Assembly: GCF_050219315.1 (NCBI RefSeq)
Contig: NZ_CP116939.1
Coordinates: 868,001 to 932,000 of the forward strand
Direction: 5' to 3'
From: Megasphaera_A sueciensis
Lineage (GTDB): Bacteria > Bacillota > Negativicutes > Veillonellales > Megasphaeraceae
DNA length: 64,000 nucleotides
The position numbers and the translations under genes are program-made. How positions within the stretch are numbered: the first letter of the stretch is position 1; each line of letters starts with the position of its first letter. Of the stretch, positions 37,448 to 46,195 are shown in pieces. Below the pieces are notes generated by a model. That model ran no database searches. It was not told where the DNA came from and saw only the letters and a list, made by a program, of their open reading frames with translations.

Positions 37448-39085
37448 TTATTTCCGCAACGCTTTTGTTATTAATTTTTTCCCTTCATCAAGAAACAAAT
37501 TTGCTTGATTATAAGAAATAAAACTTTCACTGTACAATTTATACATATCCTCCGTACCTGACGGACGAGCCGCTACCCAGCCATCCTTGGTGCAGATCTT
37601 TACTCCTCCAATCGGCATATTGCCATAGGGTGATTGAGAAAAAACAGCCGTAATAGGACTACCACATAACGTAATATCCGTAACATCGGCCTCCGTCAAA
37701 TTCTCGATTTTTTTCTTTTCCTCCAGGCTAGCCGGAGCATCGCTGCGCATGGCATAAGGTGTCCCCAATCGATTGCAAATATCTATATAATATTGCATGG
37801 GTGATTTTCCTGTTACCGCCTTCATTTCGGCTGCCAATAAACACATGATAATACCATCCTTATCCGTCGTCCAGACACTTCCATCTTTTGCAATAAAAGA
37901 ACCTCCAGCACTTTCTTCGCCGGCAAAGGCAACCTGCTGGGACGTGAACAACGATCCAAAATATTTAAATCCCACAGGAACTTCATATATAGGAATTTGA
38001 AGTTCCCCCGCAATCCGTGCCAAGAGCTGCGTCGTTACTACCGTTTCGGCAATACCGCGGCCTTCAAAATTACGGTGAGTCAACAGATAATGAGCCGCAG
38101 CCGACAAATACGCATTGGCACCAATCATTCCCAGTATGCCGCAAATAATACCGAAGCGGTCATAATCAGGATCATTGGCAAAAATCAAATTATAAGACGC
38201 CCCATGAGCTGCTGCCGAACTCATGACATATTTAGAAGAACAATCCATACGCACCATGCCGTCGTGATCATAATTCATAAAAGAGAACAGCGGATCATAC
38301 GTATCATTGACAAAGTCCATGGGAATATTATACATCTCCGAAACCGCATGCCAATAATGCATTCCCGAACCGCCCAGAGCATTCACCATGATGCGCAGAC
38401 CTGCATCCCGAATAGCATCCATATCGATAACCGAATCCAGTTCTGCTACATACAATCCCTTATAATCATATGGAATAACCAGACTGCTGGTTTGCACAAC
38501 GGCAGCCGCTGCCCGTTGCACTTCACGGCAATGCCCGGCTAATATGCGATTAGATTCTTTTTCAATAGCCTTTGTAATATCCGATTCTGCCGGACCGCCA
38601 GTAACAGGATTATATTTAATTCCACCATGTTCCGGCGGATTGTGGGAAGGCGTAATAATAATACCATCCGCCTGCTTTTCTGAGCGGCATTCATTATACC
38701 GCAAAATAGCACGTGATACAGATGGCGTAGGAACAAAATCATGTTCACTATCCACATAGACCGTAACATCGTTAGCGACAAGTACGGAGAGAACCGTGTG
38801 GAACGCCAGTTCAGAAAGATAATGCGTATCCTGCCCGACAAACAAGGGACCCGCAGCCCCGAACTGGTTTCGCAGCGTGCAGATTGCCTGTGTTACCGCC
38901 GCTACATGATCCTCTGTAAAACTTCCATTATCGGCCTGTCCGCGGTGTCCCGACGTACCAAACCGGACTTGCTGATGCGGATTGTCAGGATCCGGATGAA
39001 TATTAGTATAATCATTTTTTATGGCCTGCAAATCAATATAATCTTCCTTCCGTACCTTTGTTCCCGCTAAATAGTGGACCGCCAT
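37448..39085 (-). CDS. pgm: Phosphoglucomutase (alpha-D-glucose phosphate-specific)
   Basis: 545 residues from the ATG at 39085, close to the length of E. coli Pgm. The phosphoserine loop is I-T-P-S-H-N-P-P, the metal loop N-D-P-D-Y-D-R-F-G, and the sugar-binding G-E-E-S-A-G-G-S motif is present. It interconverts glucose 1- and 6-phosphate for nucleotide-sugar synthesis. An ATG 16 codons upstream is open, but AGGTGA lies before the ATG at 39085. Confidence 0.94.
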   Translation of the reverse strand: MAVHYLAGTKVRKEDYIDLQAIKNDYTNIHPDPDNPHQQVRFGTSGHRGQADNGSFTEDHVAAVTQAICTLRNQFGAAGPLFVGQDTHYLSELAFHTVLSVLVANDVTVYVDSEHDFVPTPSVSRAILRYNECRSEKQADGIIITPSHNPPEHGGIKYNPVTGGPAESDITKAIEKESNRILAGHCREVQRAAAAVVQTSSLVIPYDYKGLYVAELDSVIDMDAIRDAGLRIMVNALGGSGMHYWHAVSEMYNIPMDFVNDTYDPLFSFMNYDHDGMVRMDCSSKYVMSSAAAHGASYNLIFANDPDYDRFGIICGILGMIGANAYLSAAAHYLLTHRNFEGRGIAETVVTTQLLARIAGELQIPIYEVPVGFKYFGSLFTSQQVAFAGEESAGGSFIAKDGSVWTTDKDGIIMCLLAAEMKAVTGKSPMQYYIDICNRLGTPYAMRSDAPASLEEKKKIENLTEADVTDITLCGSPITAVFSQSPYGNMPIGGVKICTKDGWVAARPSGTEDMYKLYSESFISYNQANLFLDEGKKLITKALRK

Positions 39086-39273
39086 ACTGATCACCTGTCT
39101 TTCTGAGTTTTGACAAACATATAATTTTTTCATACAATGAAGATACCTTCAAAAAAAACACGCAGAAGGCATATAGCTATATATTATTCTTAACACAGTA
39201 ATATTGATGTAATTTATTATAACAAAATTTGCACCACTTATACAGTCTATGTATTATTTTAAAGGAGAAAAGA

Positions 39274-40026
39274 ATGAAACTTATTTCTTGGAATGTCAAT
39301 GGTCTCAGAGCCGCTGTAAATAAAGGTTTTATGGATGTATTCCACAACTTGGACGCCGATATTTTCTGCCTCCAGGAAACCAAACTTCAGCAAGGACAAA
39401 TAGAGTTGAATTTGCCCGGATATGAACAATATTGGAACTATGCCGAAAAAAAAGGATATAGCGGGACCGCTATTTTTACAAAAAAAACACCCCGTTCCGT
39501 CACCTATGGAATCGGCATGGAGGACCATGACCACGAAGGCCGTGTTATTACCCTAGAATACGAAAACTTTTATTGTATCACCTGCTATACCCCAAACAGT
39601 CAAAATGAATTAGTCCGTCTCCCTTATCGCATGCAATGGGAAGATGATTTTCGCAAATACATACAACAGCTCGACAAGAAAAAACCAATTATTCTCTGTG
39701 GCGACCTGAATGTAGCCCACGAAGAAATCGATCTCAAAAATCCAAAAACAAATCGTAAAAATGCCGGTTTTTCCGATGAGGAACGAGCCAAAATGACAGA
39801 GCTGCTGCAAGCAGGCTTTACCGATACCTTCCGCTATCTGTATCCGGATACGACCGGTATCTACTCCTGGTGGAGTTACCGCTTCAAAGCCCGCGAAAAA
39901 AATGCCGGATGGCGTATTGATTATTTTATTACTTCAAAGGCACTTAACGACATGATCAAAGAAGCTCTTATCTACACTGACATCGCCGGCAGTGACCATT
40001 GCCCGGTAGGACTGCTGTTAAAATAG
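39274..40026 (+). CDS. xth: Exodeoxyribonuclease III
   Basis: 250 residues, from the ATG at 39274 that follows AAAGGAGAAAAGA. Motifs: I-S-W-N-V-N-G-L-R, L-Q-E-T-K-L, G-D-L-N-V-A-H, W-R-I-D-Y-F and S-D-H-C-P-V-G, all of the AP endonuclease/exonuclease III family. It cuts at abasic sites and trims 3' ends in base-excision repair. Confidence 0.96.
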   Translation: MKLISWNVNGLRAAVNKGFMDVFHNLDADIFCLQETKLQQGQIELNLPGYEQYWNYAEKKGYSGTAIFTKKTPRSVTYGIGMEDHDHEGRVITLEYENFYCITCYTPNSQNELVRLPYRMQWEDDFRKYIQQLDKKKPIILCGDLNVAHEEIDLKNPKTNRKNAGFSDEERAKMTELLQAGFTDTFRYLYPDTTGIYSWWSYRFKAREKNAGWRIDYFITSKALNDMIKEALIYTDIAGSDHCPVGLLLK

Positions 40027-40028
40027 CA

Positions 40029-40057
40029 TTGACGCAACGCCCTCCGTATGTTACAAT
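40029..40057 (+). promoter_or_regulatory. Promoter of tRNA-Leu
   Basis: TTGACG and TACAAT separated by 17 nt, starting 3 nt after the xth stop and ending 18 nt before the tRNA. Confidence 0.75.
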
Positions 40058-40075
40058 ACCTTTGCAGTAATTTGA

Positions 40076-40160
40076 GCGAGTGTGGCGGAATTGGCAGACG
40101 CACCAGACTTAGGATCTGGCGGTTAACACCATGGGGGTTCAAGTCCCTTCACTCGCACCA
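40076..40160 (+). tRNA. tRNA-Leu (anticodon TAG)
   Basis: Acceptor stem GCGAGTG/CACTCGC with encoded ACCA, a D arm with TGGCGGAATTGGCAGACGC, anticodon loop CTTAGGA, long variable arm of class II, and T arm GGGGGTTCAAGTCCC. It has its own promoter and a terminator. It marks the left edge of the accessory region. Confidence 0.96.
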
Positions 40161-40168
40161 GCATAGAC

Positions 40169-40197
40169 ACCGTCTACATTCGTAGGCGGTTTTATTT
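40169..40197 (+). terminator. Terminator after tRNA-Leu
   Basis: Stem ACCGTCTAC/GTAGGCGGT (with G-T pairs) followed by TTTATTTT. Confidence 0.85.
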
Positions 40198-40208
40198 TGC
40201 CTGCCCTC

Positions 40209-40260
40209 CTAAAGTCTGATGTACTTTGCCATCTTTTTGCCATCTTTGCAATTAATATAT
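40209..40260 (-). pseudogene. Possible relic of a tyrosine-integrase C-terminus
   Basis: On the minus strand a short open stretch reads KDGKKMAKYIRL then stop, directly beside the 3' end of tRNA-Leu. Phage and island integrases often end with similar Lys-rich tails and sit at this position with respect to a tRNA. Only about 17 codons remain, so this is weak evidence. Confidence 0.22.
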
Positions 40261-40274
40261 CCGCATCAAACCTG

Positions 40275-40466
40275 TTACAATTTATATAATACGTTAATAC
40301 GTCCGGTAACGTGAACTGGAACATTTCTCAGGTATTTCTCCAAGTCGATTTTCTCCATAAATCGTTCGAAAACCAGCACAGGATAGCAGATATCCAGATA
40401 ATCTGAAATAAACAGTGGTAAAATATCCTGTTTTGTTTTAAAATAATGTATAGTTGAATTTTTCAT
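40275..40466 (-). pseudogene. N-terminal stub of an IS1182-type transposase
   Basis: 63 codons. The sequence FISDYLDICYPVLVFERFME followed by K-I-D-L-E-K-Y-L is the usual N-terminus of IS1182/IS1182-like transposases; reading frame is lost after G-R-I-N. No catalytic domain remains nearby. It starts at an ATG but has no complete element around it. Confidence 0.6.
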
Positions 40467-40489
40467 TGGTTACGTAAAATTTTACCACA

Positions 40490-40531
40490 AAATGAGGATC
40501 ACCGGTTCTTTCGAACCGGTAATCCTCATTT
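40490..40531. repeat. Long near-perfect hairpin next to the transposase stub
   Basis: AAATGAGGAT and CCGGTTC arms pair with GAACCGG and ATCCTCATTT across 40490-40531, broken only by a small mismatch. It is followed by ATTTTTAT on the plus strand. It could be a terminator or the remaining end of an insertion element. The stretch 40532-40792 shows no supported gene. Confidence 0.6.
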
Positions 40532-40792
40532 ATTTTTATAGGAGCTTTATTTCACAGCCCCTATAAACTATAAAAGTGTATCATACAGATACCGCCTTTC
40601 ATATAAATCCAATATCAAAGCATCAACCAGCTTTAGCACATAGAAAAAGCAGAGAGTCCTACGCTTTCAGCAGAACTCTCTGTATAGGGGTTAAGGTATA
40701 TCTTTCATTTAAAGCAAAAACAAAATTTCAATATAAAAACTACTTGGCAACGCATCATTATAAACATATCACTCCATAACGTCGCCCTTCTC

Positions 40793-41164
40793 TCAGGAAA
40801 TATTTTTATGAATATTTTCTGTATGGCAAGAGAATCCCGTAACCGGCGTTACAGAAACACCCTGAGCCCCATCCATTTCCAGCCATTTGCTGATAAGAAC
40901 AGATTTAACATGAATACGAATAGAATCAAACCCTTGTTTAATGATAAGTTTACTGGGATACCAAATAGTGACACCATCAATTGTTTCTTGTAGATATTGA
41001 CTGTTTTCAACTGCCTTCCCTAAAGCAATTTCGGGTATATAGCTACCCCAAATCAAGTCACCTCTACAAGGACACCCACAAGATGGTTCAAATTTCATAG
41101 TAATCAATATGTGATTTCCATGTTTTTTTACATATTGAACTGCTTCCGATGTCAATGTAAACAT
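40793..41164 (-). CDS. Small HesB/IscA-like protein with a CGCPC cysteine cluster
   Basis: 123 residues. The N-terminal strand pattern (T-S-E-A-V-Q-Y-V-K-K-H-G-N-H-I-L-I-T-M) followed by E-P-S-C-G-C-P-C-R-G resembles the small CC/Se-motif (seleno)protein group with an IscA-like fold; a D-G-V-T-I-W-Y-P strand and an L-I-S-K-W-L-E-M segment continue the resemblance. Three Cys lie at about 29, 31 and 33. Metal or redox function is inferred. Good promoter (41246-41275) and AAAGGAG site. Confidence 0.5.
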   Translation of the reverse strand: MFTLTSEAVQYVKKHGNHILITMKFEPSCGCPCRGDLIWGSYIPEIALGKAVENSQYLQETIDGVTIWYPSKLIIKQGFDSIRIHVKSVLISKWLEMDGAQGVSVTPVTGFSCHTENIHKNIS

Positions 41165-41245
41165 AATTTTCTCCTTTCCGGCTACGCAAGAAACCGCTTA
41201 AGCATAACCGCAGTATATGTGATTACAATTGTACTATGTATATTA

Positions 41246-41275
41246 AGTATAGTGAATAATAACTGCCTTTGTCAA
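41246..41275 (-). promoter_or_regulatory. Promoter of the CGCPC protein gene
   Basis: TTGACA and TATACT with an 18-nt spacer on the minus strand. The rest of 41276-41549 has no supported gene; a 27-codon open stretch beginning near 41395 on the plus strand (EALAEKQVPLSYDTWIFARK) may be a gene relic. Confidence 0.7.
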
Positions 41276-41549
41276 TATAAAGCATAATATATATAGTACT
41301 TGTTCACTCTTGTTTTTTTAATTATGCGGTTATTTTATTTTTTTAAATCATTTGTATTGTATATCCATTTCAGATACTTTAATATACATAGTAGAAGCAC
41401 TAGCGGAAAAACAAGTGCCTTTATCATATGATACTTGGATTTTTGCACGTAAACTTCCAAATGTACGAATACTGTAGAATTTGTACCTGTCAAAACCATT
41501 TATTTTTAAAAAAATTTAAATATTTTATTTAAGAAAACGAGGTAAAATT

Positions 41550-41879
41550 ATGAAAAAATTGTTATTGGCAAGTCATTCTCTTTTATTTTTATTCTTTTTT
41601 ATGTCGTTGGCAAATATTCAATACAATCAAGATATCTGTATTTTCCTGATTGCCGTAGTAGTGAGTGCCTATATTGTAACGACACCGCCAAACATTTTCA
41701 AAACATGGTTTTACTATACCTTGAACAGTTCATTATTTCTTTTATTTTATACTTACCGAAAATATGATCACCATTTTATTTCTATTCTTTTGGGTATGAA
41801 TATCGTACTGCGCCTGATAGACACCTTTCAAAATTGGATACGTTTTAGAAAGCAAGAAATAAAAGAATTAGGATTATAA
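41550..41879 (+). CDS. Small membrane protein of unknown function, possibly N-terminal part of a broken K+ channel
   Basis: 109 residues with three or four hydrophobic stretches and a basic tail. ATG with a CGAGGTAAAATT site. No recognised domain. It lies directly before the remains of a potassium channel, in the same direction, and could be the channel's upstream membrane part separated by mutations, or an independent small gene. Confidence 0.45.
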   Translation: MKKLLLASHSLLFLFFFMSLANIQYNQDICIFLIAVVVSAYIVTTPPNIFKTWFYYTLNSSLFLLFYTYRKYDHHFISILLGMNIVLRLIDTFQNWIRFRKQEIKELGL

Positions 41880-41984
41880 AAAAAGTAACGACCAAAAGTT
41901 AAGACATGATACTGTCATTACCCCTTACATTGTTTATTTTCGAAAGCAGGTAAACATGAACCTTCTCCTTGTAGTTCACATTTT

Positions 41985-42356
41985 TAACCATATTTATCGG
42001 CGCCATCGCCATTTCATATGTTGATGATATGAATAGATGCCTTGTGGTGGTCCTTTGTGACAACGACCACAGTAGGATACGGAGATATTGCACCTTCATC
42101 AATCGGCGGCCGTATTGTTGCCGTTTGTTTAATGCTGATCGGCATCGGTTTTTTAAGCACGCTGACTGGCAATATTTCCTCCTACTTTATTTTTCAGGGA
42201 CACCATAAAAAGGAAACGTATGAAGAAACAATCATCCACGATATCCAACATAAATTAGAAAATTTTAATGAGTTGACTGCCGATGATATCTCAAGTATAA
42301 ATGCTGTCCTGCTCTCACTGAAAAACAAAAAAACAATCCCTAATTCAGTAGCGTAA
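41985..42356 (+). pseudogene. Truncated potassium channel (Ion_trans_2 pore)
   Basis: The plus strand encodes F-L-T-I-F-I-G-A-I-A-I-S-Y-V-D-D-M-N and then, in another frame, D-A-L-W-W-S-F-V-T-T-T-T-V-G-Y-G-D. The latter is the K+ selectivity filter with pore helix; a second membrane helix and a cytoplasmic helical tail follow to the stop at 42356. A frameshift near 42030 separates helix 1 from the pore. The open part (from the ATG at 42042) lacks the outer helix, so a working channel is unlikely. Confidence 0.75.
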
Positions 42357-42373
42357 CCACCTCCATTTTGTGC

Positions 42374-42379
42374 TATAAT
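42374..42379 (+). promoter_or_regulatory. Extended -10 element before the 65-residue gene
   Basis: TGCTATAAT on the plus strand, 23 nt before the ATG at 42402. An AGGAGGTGAT site follows. Confidence 0.45.
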
Positions 42380-42401
42380 CACGTATAGAGGAGGTGATTA
42401 T

Positions 42402-42599
42402 ATGAACAAATTCACATCACTAGAACTATCTATTATCCGGGAAGCTTTAACTAATTACAACCAGCACTTAAATGAATTATTCCAAGAAGGAAAGCATTAT
42501 AATTTACGATTGACTGCAAAGCTCCAGATAACAGAAGCATTACTAGAAAAAATCAAAACTGTTTATGTATCCCATCATGACTGCATTAAAGAAGTGTAA
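42402..42599 (+). CDS. Small helical protein of unknown function
   Basis: 65 residues, almost entirely amphipathic helix, with two predicted helices (about 5-30 and 33-56). No family recognised. A strong GAGGAGGTGATTAT ribosome site, an extended -10 upstream and a terminator downstream support it as a real single gene. Similar short helical proteins occur in mobile regions, but no partner is visible. Confidence 0.65.
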   Translation: MNKFTSLELSIIREALTNYNQHLNELFQEGKHYNLRLTAKLQITEALLEKIKTVYVSHHDCIKEV

Positions 42600-42654
42600 A
42601 CCTTACCATATGTCACTGGATTTTGTTTTCCGTTGATTTCCAAATGGATCCTAA

Positions 42655-42694
42655 AAGAACGCTGTGAGCAACCATTGCAGTGTTCTTTTTTTAT
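42655..42694 (+). terminator. Terminator after the 65-residue gene
   Basis: AAAGAACGCTG pairs with CAGTGTTCTTT, followed by TTTTATC. Confidence 0.8.
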
Positions 42695-42742
42695 CTTTTT
42701 TAACACATTGTCATTGCCTTGATATGCTGGTAATTTTTACTC

Positions 42743-42779
42743 ACAAAAAAACCGGACCCTGCTATCGCCTGATCCAGTT
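42743..42779 (-). terminator. Terminator after the 158-residue gene
   Basis: AACTGGATC pairs with GGTCCGGTT on the minus strand (two G-T pairs), followed by TTTTTTG. Confidence 0.75.
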
Positions 42780-42810
42780 ATTGCTGCTTTTTATGTAACG
42801 TGTCTAAAAT

Positions 42811-43287
42811 CTATTTCATAATCTGATTGATCAAATAATTATAATTTGCAAGATTATCTTCAATAAATTTCTGTTCCGCGCTATCCTTTTGGAACTTATC
42901 ACGAAAATAGGGTTGTACCAAATCATAGTACGCTCCGCTTTGCAATACGACATGGACTCTTTCATTCTTGAATCCCATGACTTTTCCATCGGATTTAGAG
43001 GTTTCTCTGCAGGAAATAATTTTGTCTAATGCAATCTTGGTAATTGTGAGTTCATCATAAATTTTAGTAATTGTCACTTCATCTGTTATGGCAGCATATT
43101 CCAAAACCATCAGACAGTTCTTTTTCAACAACACATATTTACGGACACCGTTTCTGCCACCGACAGCCTCCGTATATGCGGCTTCCACATCACTAAAATC
43201 GTCTTCAAAAGGCCATGTGTGTTTCTTACTTTTAAGCACTTCGTCCATAAAATATTTGTCGATAGTAATCCTTGCTAAATTTTCCAT
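42811..43287 (-). CDS. Conserved-looking hypothetical protein
   Basis: 158 residues, soluble, mixed alpha/beta. A duplicated short strand (VTITKI, LTITKI at about 74-86) lies in the middle and a charged helical C-terminus follows. The pattern of strands with a lone C-terminal helix recalls PH-like folds, but no family is recognised. AAGGAGATG stands before the ATG and a terminator follows, so the gene looks functional and monocistronic. Confidence 0.6.
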   Translation of the reverse strand: MENLARITIDKYFMDEVLKSKKHTWPFEDDFSDVEAAYTEAVGGRNGVRKYVLLKKNCLMVLEYAAITDEVTITKIYDELTITKIALDKIISCRETSKSDGKVMGFKNERVHVVLQSGAYYDLVQPYFRDKFQKDSAEQKFIEDNLANYNYLINQIMK

Positions 43288-43487
43288 TCAACACATCTCC
43301 TTTACGTTTTCAACAAATAAAACAAGTATAGTATATAAATATAAATTTCTACTAAACTAATATATTTCCTGCAAAATATTTATTTTTTTATATATTTTCC
43401 ATATTTTTTAATGTTTTTTATAAAATACCATAATAATAAGTAATTGCACCAAACAAGCAGTCAGAGCACGATTCTATTCGATATGCT

Positions 43488-45641
43488 TTATCCCTGCCTT
43501 TCCGCTAAAAACGCAACTGCCTCTTGTTCTGTCAGGGGTATGCTGTACACATATCCCTGAATATAATCACACTGTTTCCCTTTTAGACACAGTAACTGTC
43601 GCTCTGTTTCTACCCCTTCCGCTATTACTTTTTTATTCAACGAATGTATCATCTGTATGATAGAAGTAATAAGTCTGTCTTCATTAATACTAGTCCCTAT
43701 CCGATCAATAAATGATTTATCTATTTTTATCGTGTCAAAAGGCAATCGATCCAACAACATCAAGGAAGAATACCCAGTACCAAAATCATCCATTGCTAAA
43801 TGAATTCCGGCTGCCGTTACTCGTTCCAACCGATTCAGTACATGTTCCATAGATATAAAACTAGTCATACACGCATCTTCTGTAATTTCAATACCCATAT
43901 GGCAAACGGGAACTTGCGTTTCTCGGATAATACGAAACAGCATGTCGACAAAATTATCCATGGCAAGCTGCATGGGAGAAATATTAACATGTACACAACC
44001 GTTCCATCCTTGATCTAAAAGTTTGCGGGCAAATTGGCAGGCACTCTTGAATATCCATTCCCCTACAACACGAGTAAGCCCTGCTTGTTCTACCAGTGAC
44101 ATAAATCGTGAAGGAGAAAGGATTCCATGAACCGGACTATTCCATCGTAAGAGCGCTTCAAATCCGACTACGCCCGAATCTACCATGGCAATCTGCGGTT
44201 GGTATACTAAAGAAAACTCATGCTTATCCATTGCATCATATAAACCTTCAATCAAACGAATTTTCTCAAATGCCATATGCTGCATTTCCGGTGTGTAAAA
44301 CCGATATCGTCCTTTTCCTTCGGCCTTGGCCGCATACATGGCATTATCCACATTTTTGATAATTTCTTCGGTTGTGGTTCCATTTTTAGGGTATTCTGCA
44401 ATACCGATACTGGCAGTCAATCGGAAGGAGATACCAAATATATTATGCTTTGCCTGTAATGAAATATTCAATTGTTCTACAATATCTCGTATTTGATCGT
44501 GCGCATACGTCCCACGCAAAACAACAAAAAATTCATCGCCGCTCATATGCGCAACAAATGCACTTGGTCCCAGTGCATTTGTAATGCACATCCCCGTCAA
44601 TACAATCAGTTTATCACCGTATTGATGTCCATAAGTATCATTAACCATTTTTAAATTATCTGTATCAATAAAAAATACTACACCGGAAGACTTCCCCTCC
44701 TGGGCTAGCTTCAATTCCTTATACAGCCATTCCAACAAATACCTCCGATTGGGAAGTCTTGTCAGTGTGTCATAATAGGCCATATGTTTAATACGCTGTT
44801 CATGTCTTTTTTTCTCTTCTTCAATACGGACCTGCTCTGTAATATCACGAGAAAAACCGTATATTTCCCTATGACCATCCACTATATTGATAGAAATGCC
44901 CTGTGTCAATATATATCGTACTTGTCTATCTGTCCGAACAATACGATATCGAATTTCTTTCAATTTATTCACTTCTTCCGACAATAATTGCCTGCTTACC
45001 TGTCGAACCCAGTTTTGATCTTCAGAATAAACAAATTTCTGTACATATACCTCAAAAGGAATTTCTTTTTCCAATTCACTTGCGATACCATATATATCAC
45101 AAAGCTCCCGCCCCATGATAATCACACTCGTTTCCATATCACAGATCCATATACCTGTTCCTGGAATGGAAAAAGTGATTTTCCTGCATTCTAAAATAAG
45201 CTGTGCGTATATATCGATCACTTCCTGTATTAACTTCACTTCACGCAAAGTTAAGCTTACATTCTCTGAAAAAAAAGAAATACCTATATTCCCAGCCCAT
45301 TTTTCTCCATACTGAACAGGAAATACTGCAACATACCGCATCTGATCAAAACCCGGATTAGGAACACGGTACTCCCATGCGTTATATGGAAAAATAACAA
45401 CAGTTTTTTTTGTTTCATATACTTGTTGAAAAACAGGATGGAATACATGTTCCATTATTTTCTGCTCAAAAATACTCCCCGGTGATTGGATACGACAGAC
45501 AATATCTTCTTCAATACATATACGCACAAAATACTGTGCTGTTTTACACGATTCAACAAGTTTCGGAATATGCTGTTCCAGTAAATCACTGACACTCTTA
45601 CTAATTGCAGAGTTAATATAATAACTAGTCGTACATTTCAT
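43488..45641 (-). CDS. PAS-GGDEF-EAL cyclic-di-GMP turnover protein
   Basis: About 717 residues. An N-terminal sensor region (1-170) is followed by a PAS-like domain (about 165-290), a GGDEF domain with the site as S-G-D-E-F (near 390) and an EAL domain with F-E-A-L-L-R-W, E-I-T-E-D, D-D-F-G-T-G-Y-S-S-L, K-I-D-K-S-F and E-G-V-E-T. The EAL catalytic residues are complete; the cyclase site is a variant and has no R-x-x-D inhibitory site. Phosphodiesterase activity is the safer prediction. No signal peptide. The ATG at 45641 is preferred over 45680. Confidence 0.88.
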   Translation of the reverse strand: MKCTTSYYINSAISKSVSDLLEQHIPKLVESCKTAQYFVRICIEEDIVCRIQSPGSIFEQKIMEHVFHPVFQQVYETKKTVVIFPYNAWEYRVPNPGFDQMRYVAVFPVQYGEKWAGNIGISFFSENVSLTLREVKLIQEVIDIYAQLILECRKITFSIPGTGIWICDMETSVIIMGRELCDIYGIASELEKEIPFEVYVQKFVYSEDQNWVRQVSRQLLSEEVNKLKEIRYRIVRTDRQVRYILTQGISINIVDGHREIYGFSRDITEQVRIEEEKKRHEQRIKHMAYYDTLTRLPNRRYLLEWLYKELKLAQEGKSSGVVFFIDTDNLKMVNDTYGHQYGDKLIVLTGMCITNALGPSAFVAHMSGDEFFVVLRGTYAHDQIRDIVEQLNISLQAKHNIFGISFRLTASIGIAEYPKNGTTTEEIIKNVDNAMYAAKAEGKGRYRFYTPEMQHMAFEKIRLIEGLYDAMDKHEFSLVYQPQIAMVDSGVVGFEALLRWNSPVHGILSPSRFMSLVEQAGLTRVVGEWIFKSACQFARKLLDQGWNGCVHVNISPMQLAMDNFVDMLFRIIRETQVPVCHMGIEITEDACMTSFISMEHVLNRLERVTAAGIHLAMDDFGTGYSSLMLLDRLPFDTIKIDKSFIDRIGTSINEDRLITSIIQMIHSLNKKVIAEGVETERQLLCLKGKQCDYIQGYVYSIPLTEQEAVAFLAERQG

Positions 45642-45745
45642 ATACTCATCGCCCCCGGTTACCACTATGAAAAAATACATTCATATGCTGAACACCGCAC
45701 TGATATAAACGTTTAGGATATGGACAATGATACCAACGGATACGG

Positions 45746-46174
45746 TTACTTTTTAAAATGAAGTTCCTCTTTCAATGCTGCATTTAAACTACGGAATATA
45801 ACACGATCAATATCTAATTGATATACCACCATATCCGGATCCATGAAAGTTTGAAAAAAATCTTTTATCCCCGGCAGTCCTTCAAACAACTGCTGACGTA
45901 TTTGCTGCATCTCTTCCGGAGACATATCTGATCTCTGTAATAATTTTCCCTGTAAGCGAAGAACATTGGTATTATCATCAACTGTACAAAGTTCAACAAC
46001 GTTATTCACCTCTATCTCCTTCGTTTTATCTGTTCCCTTATGACTAACAAGCCAAACATTTTCTTTCTCATCAACAAACAACTTCATAGGCCGAACATGT
46101 ACTACCTGATTAACGGCAGTCCCTAAGAAAAAAATCTGTTCTTTGCAAATCTTTACAATTTTAGAATCCAACAT
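45746..46174 (-). CDS. Pyridoxamine 5'-phosphate oxidase-like flavoprotein
   Basis: 142 residues from the ATG at 46174, which follows AAAGGAGGAG. Split-barrel flavin-binding features: F-L-G-T-A-V-N-Q-V-V-H-V-R-P-M-K, then a V-W-L-V-S strand and T-D-K-T-K-E. Members reduce varied substrates with FMN or F420; the role here is unknown. Its start is only 21 nt from the distal end of the CRISPR array. Confidence 0.8.
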   Translation of the reverse strand: MLDSKIVKICKEQIFFLGTAVNQVVHVRPMKLFVDEKENVWLVSHKGTDKTKEIEVNNVVELCTVDDNTNVLRLQGKLLQRSDMSPEEMQQIRQQLFEGLPGIKDFFQTFMDPDMVVYQLDIDRVIFRSLNAALKEELHFKK

Positions 46175-46195
46175 AATATTCTCCTCCTTTTGAAT

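Noticed and set aside
40133..40160. Direct repeat of the tRNA-Leu 3' end as an att site
   Set aside because: No second copy of the T-arm/acceptor sequence was found up to guaA by eye.
40576..40779. Plus-strand open frame of 67 codons
   Set aside because: No ribosome site or family; lies in AT-rich DNA between relics.
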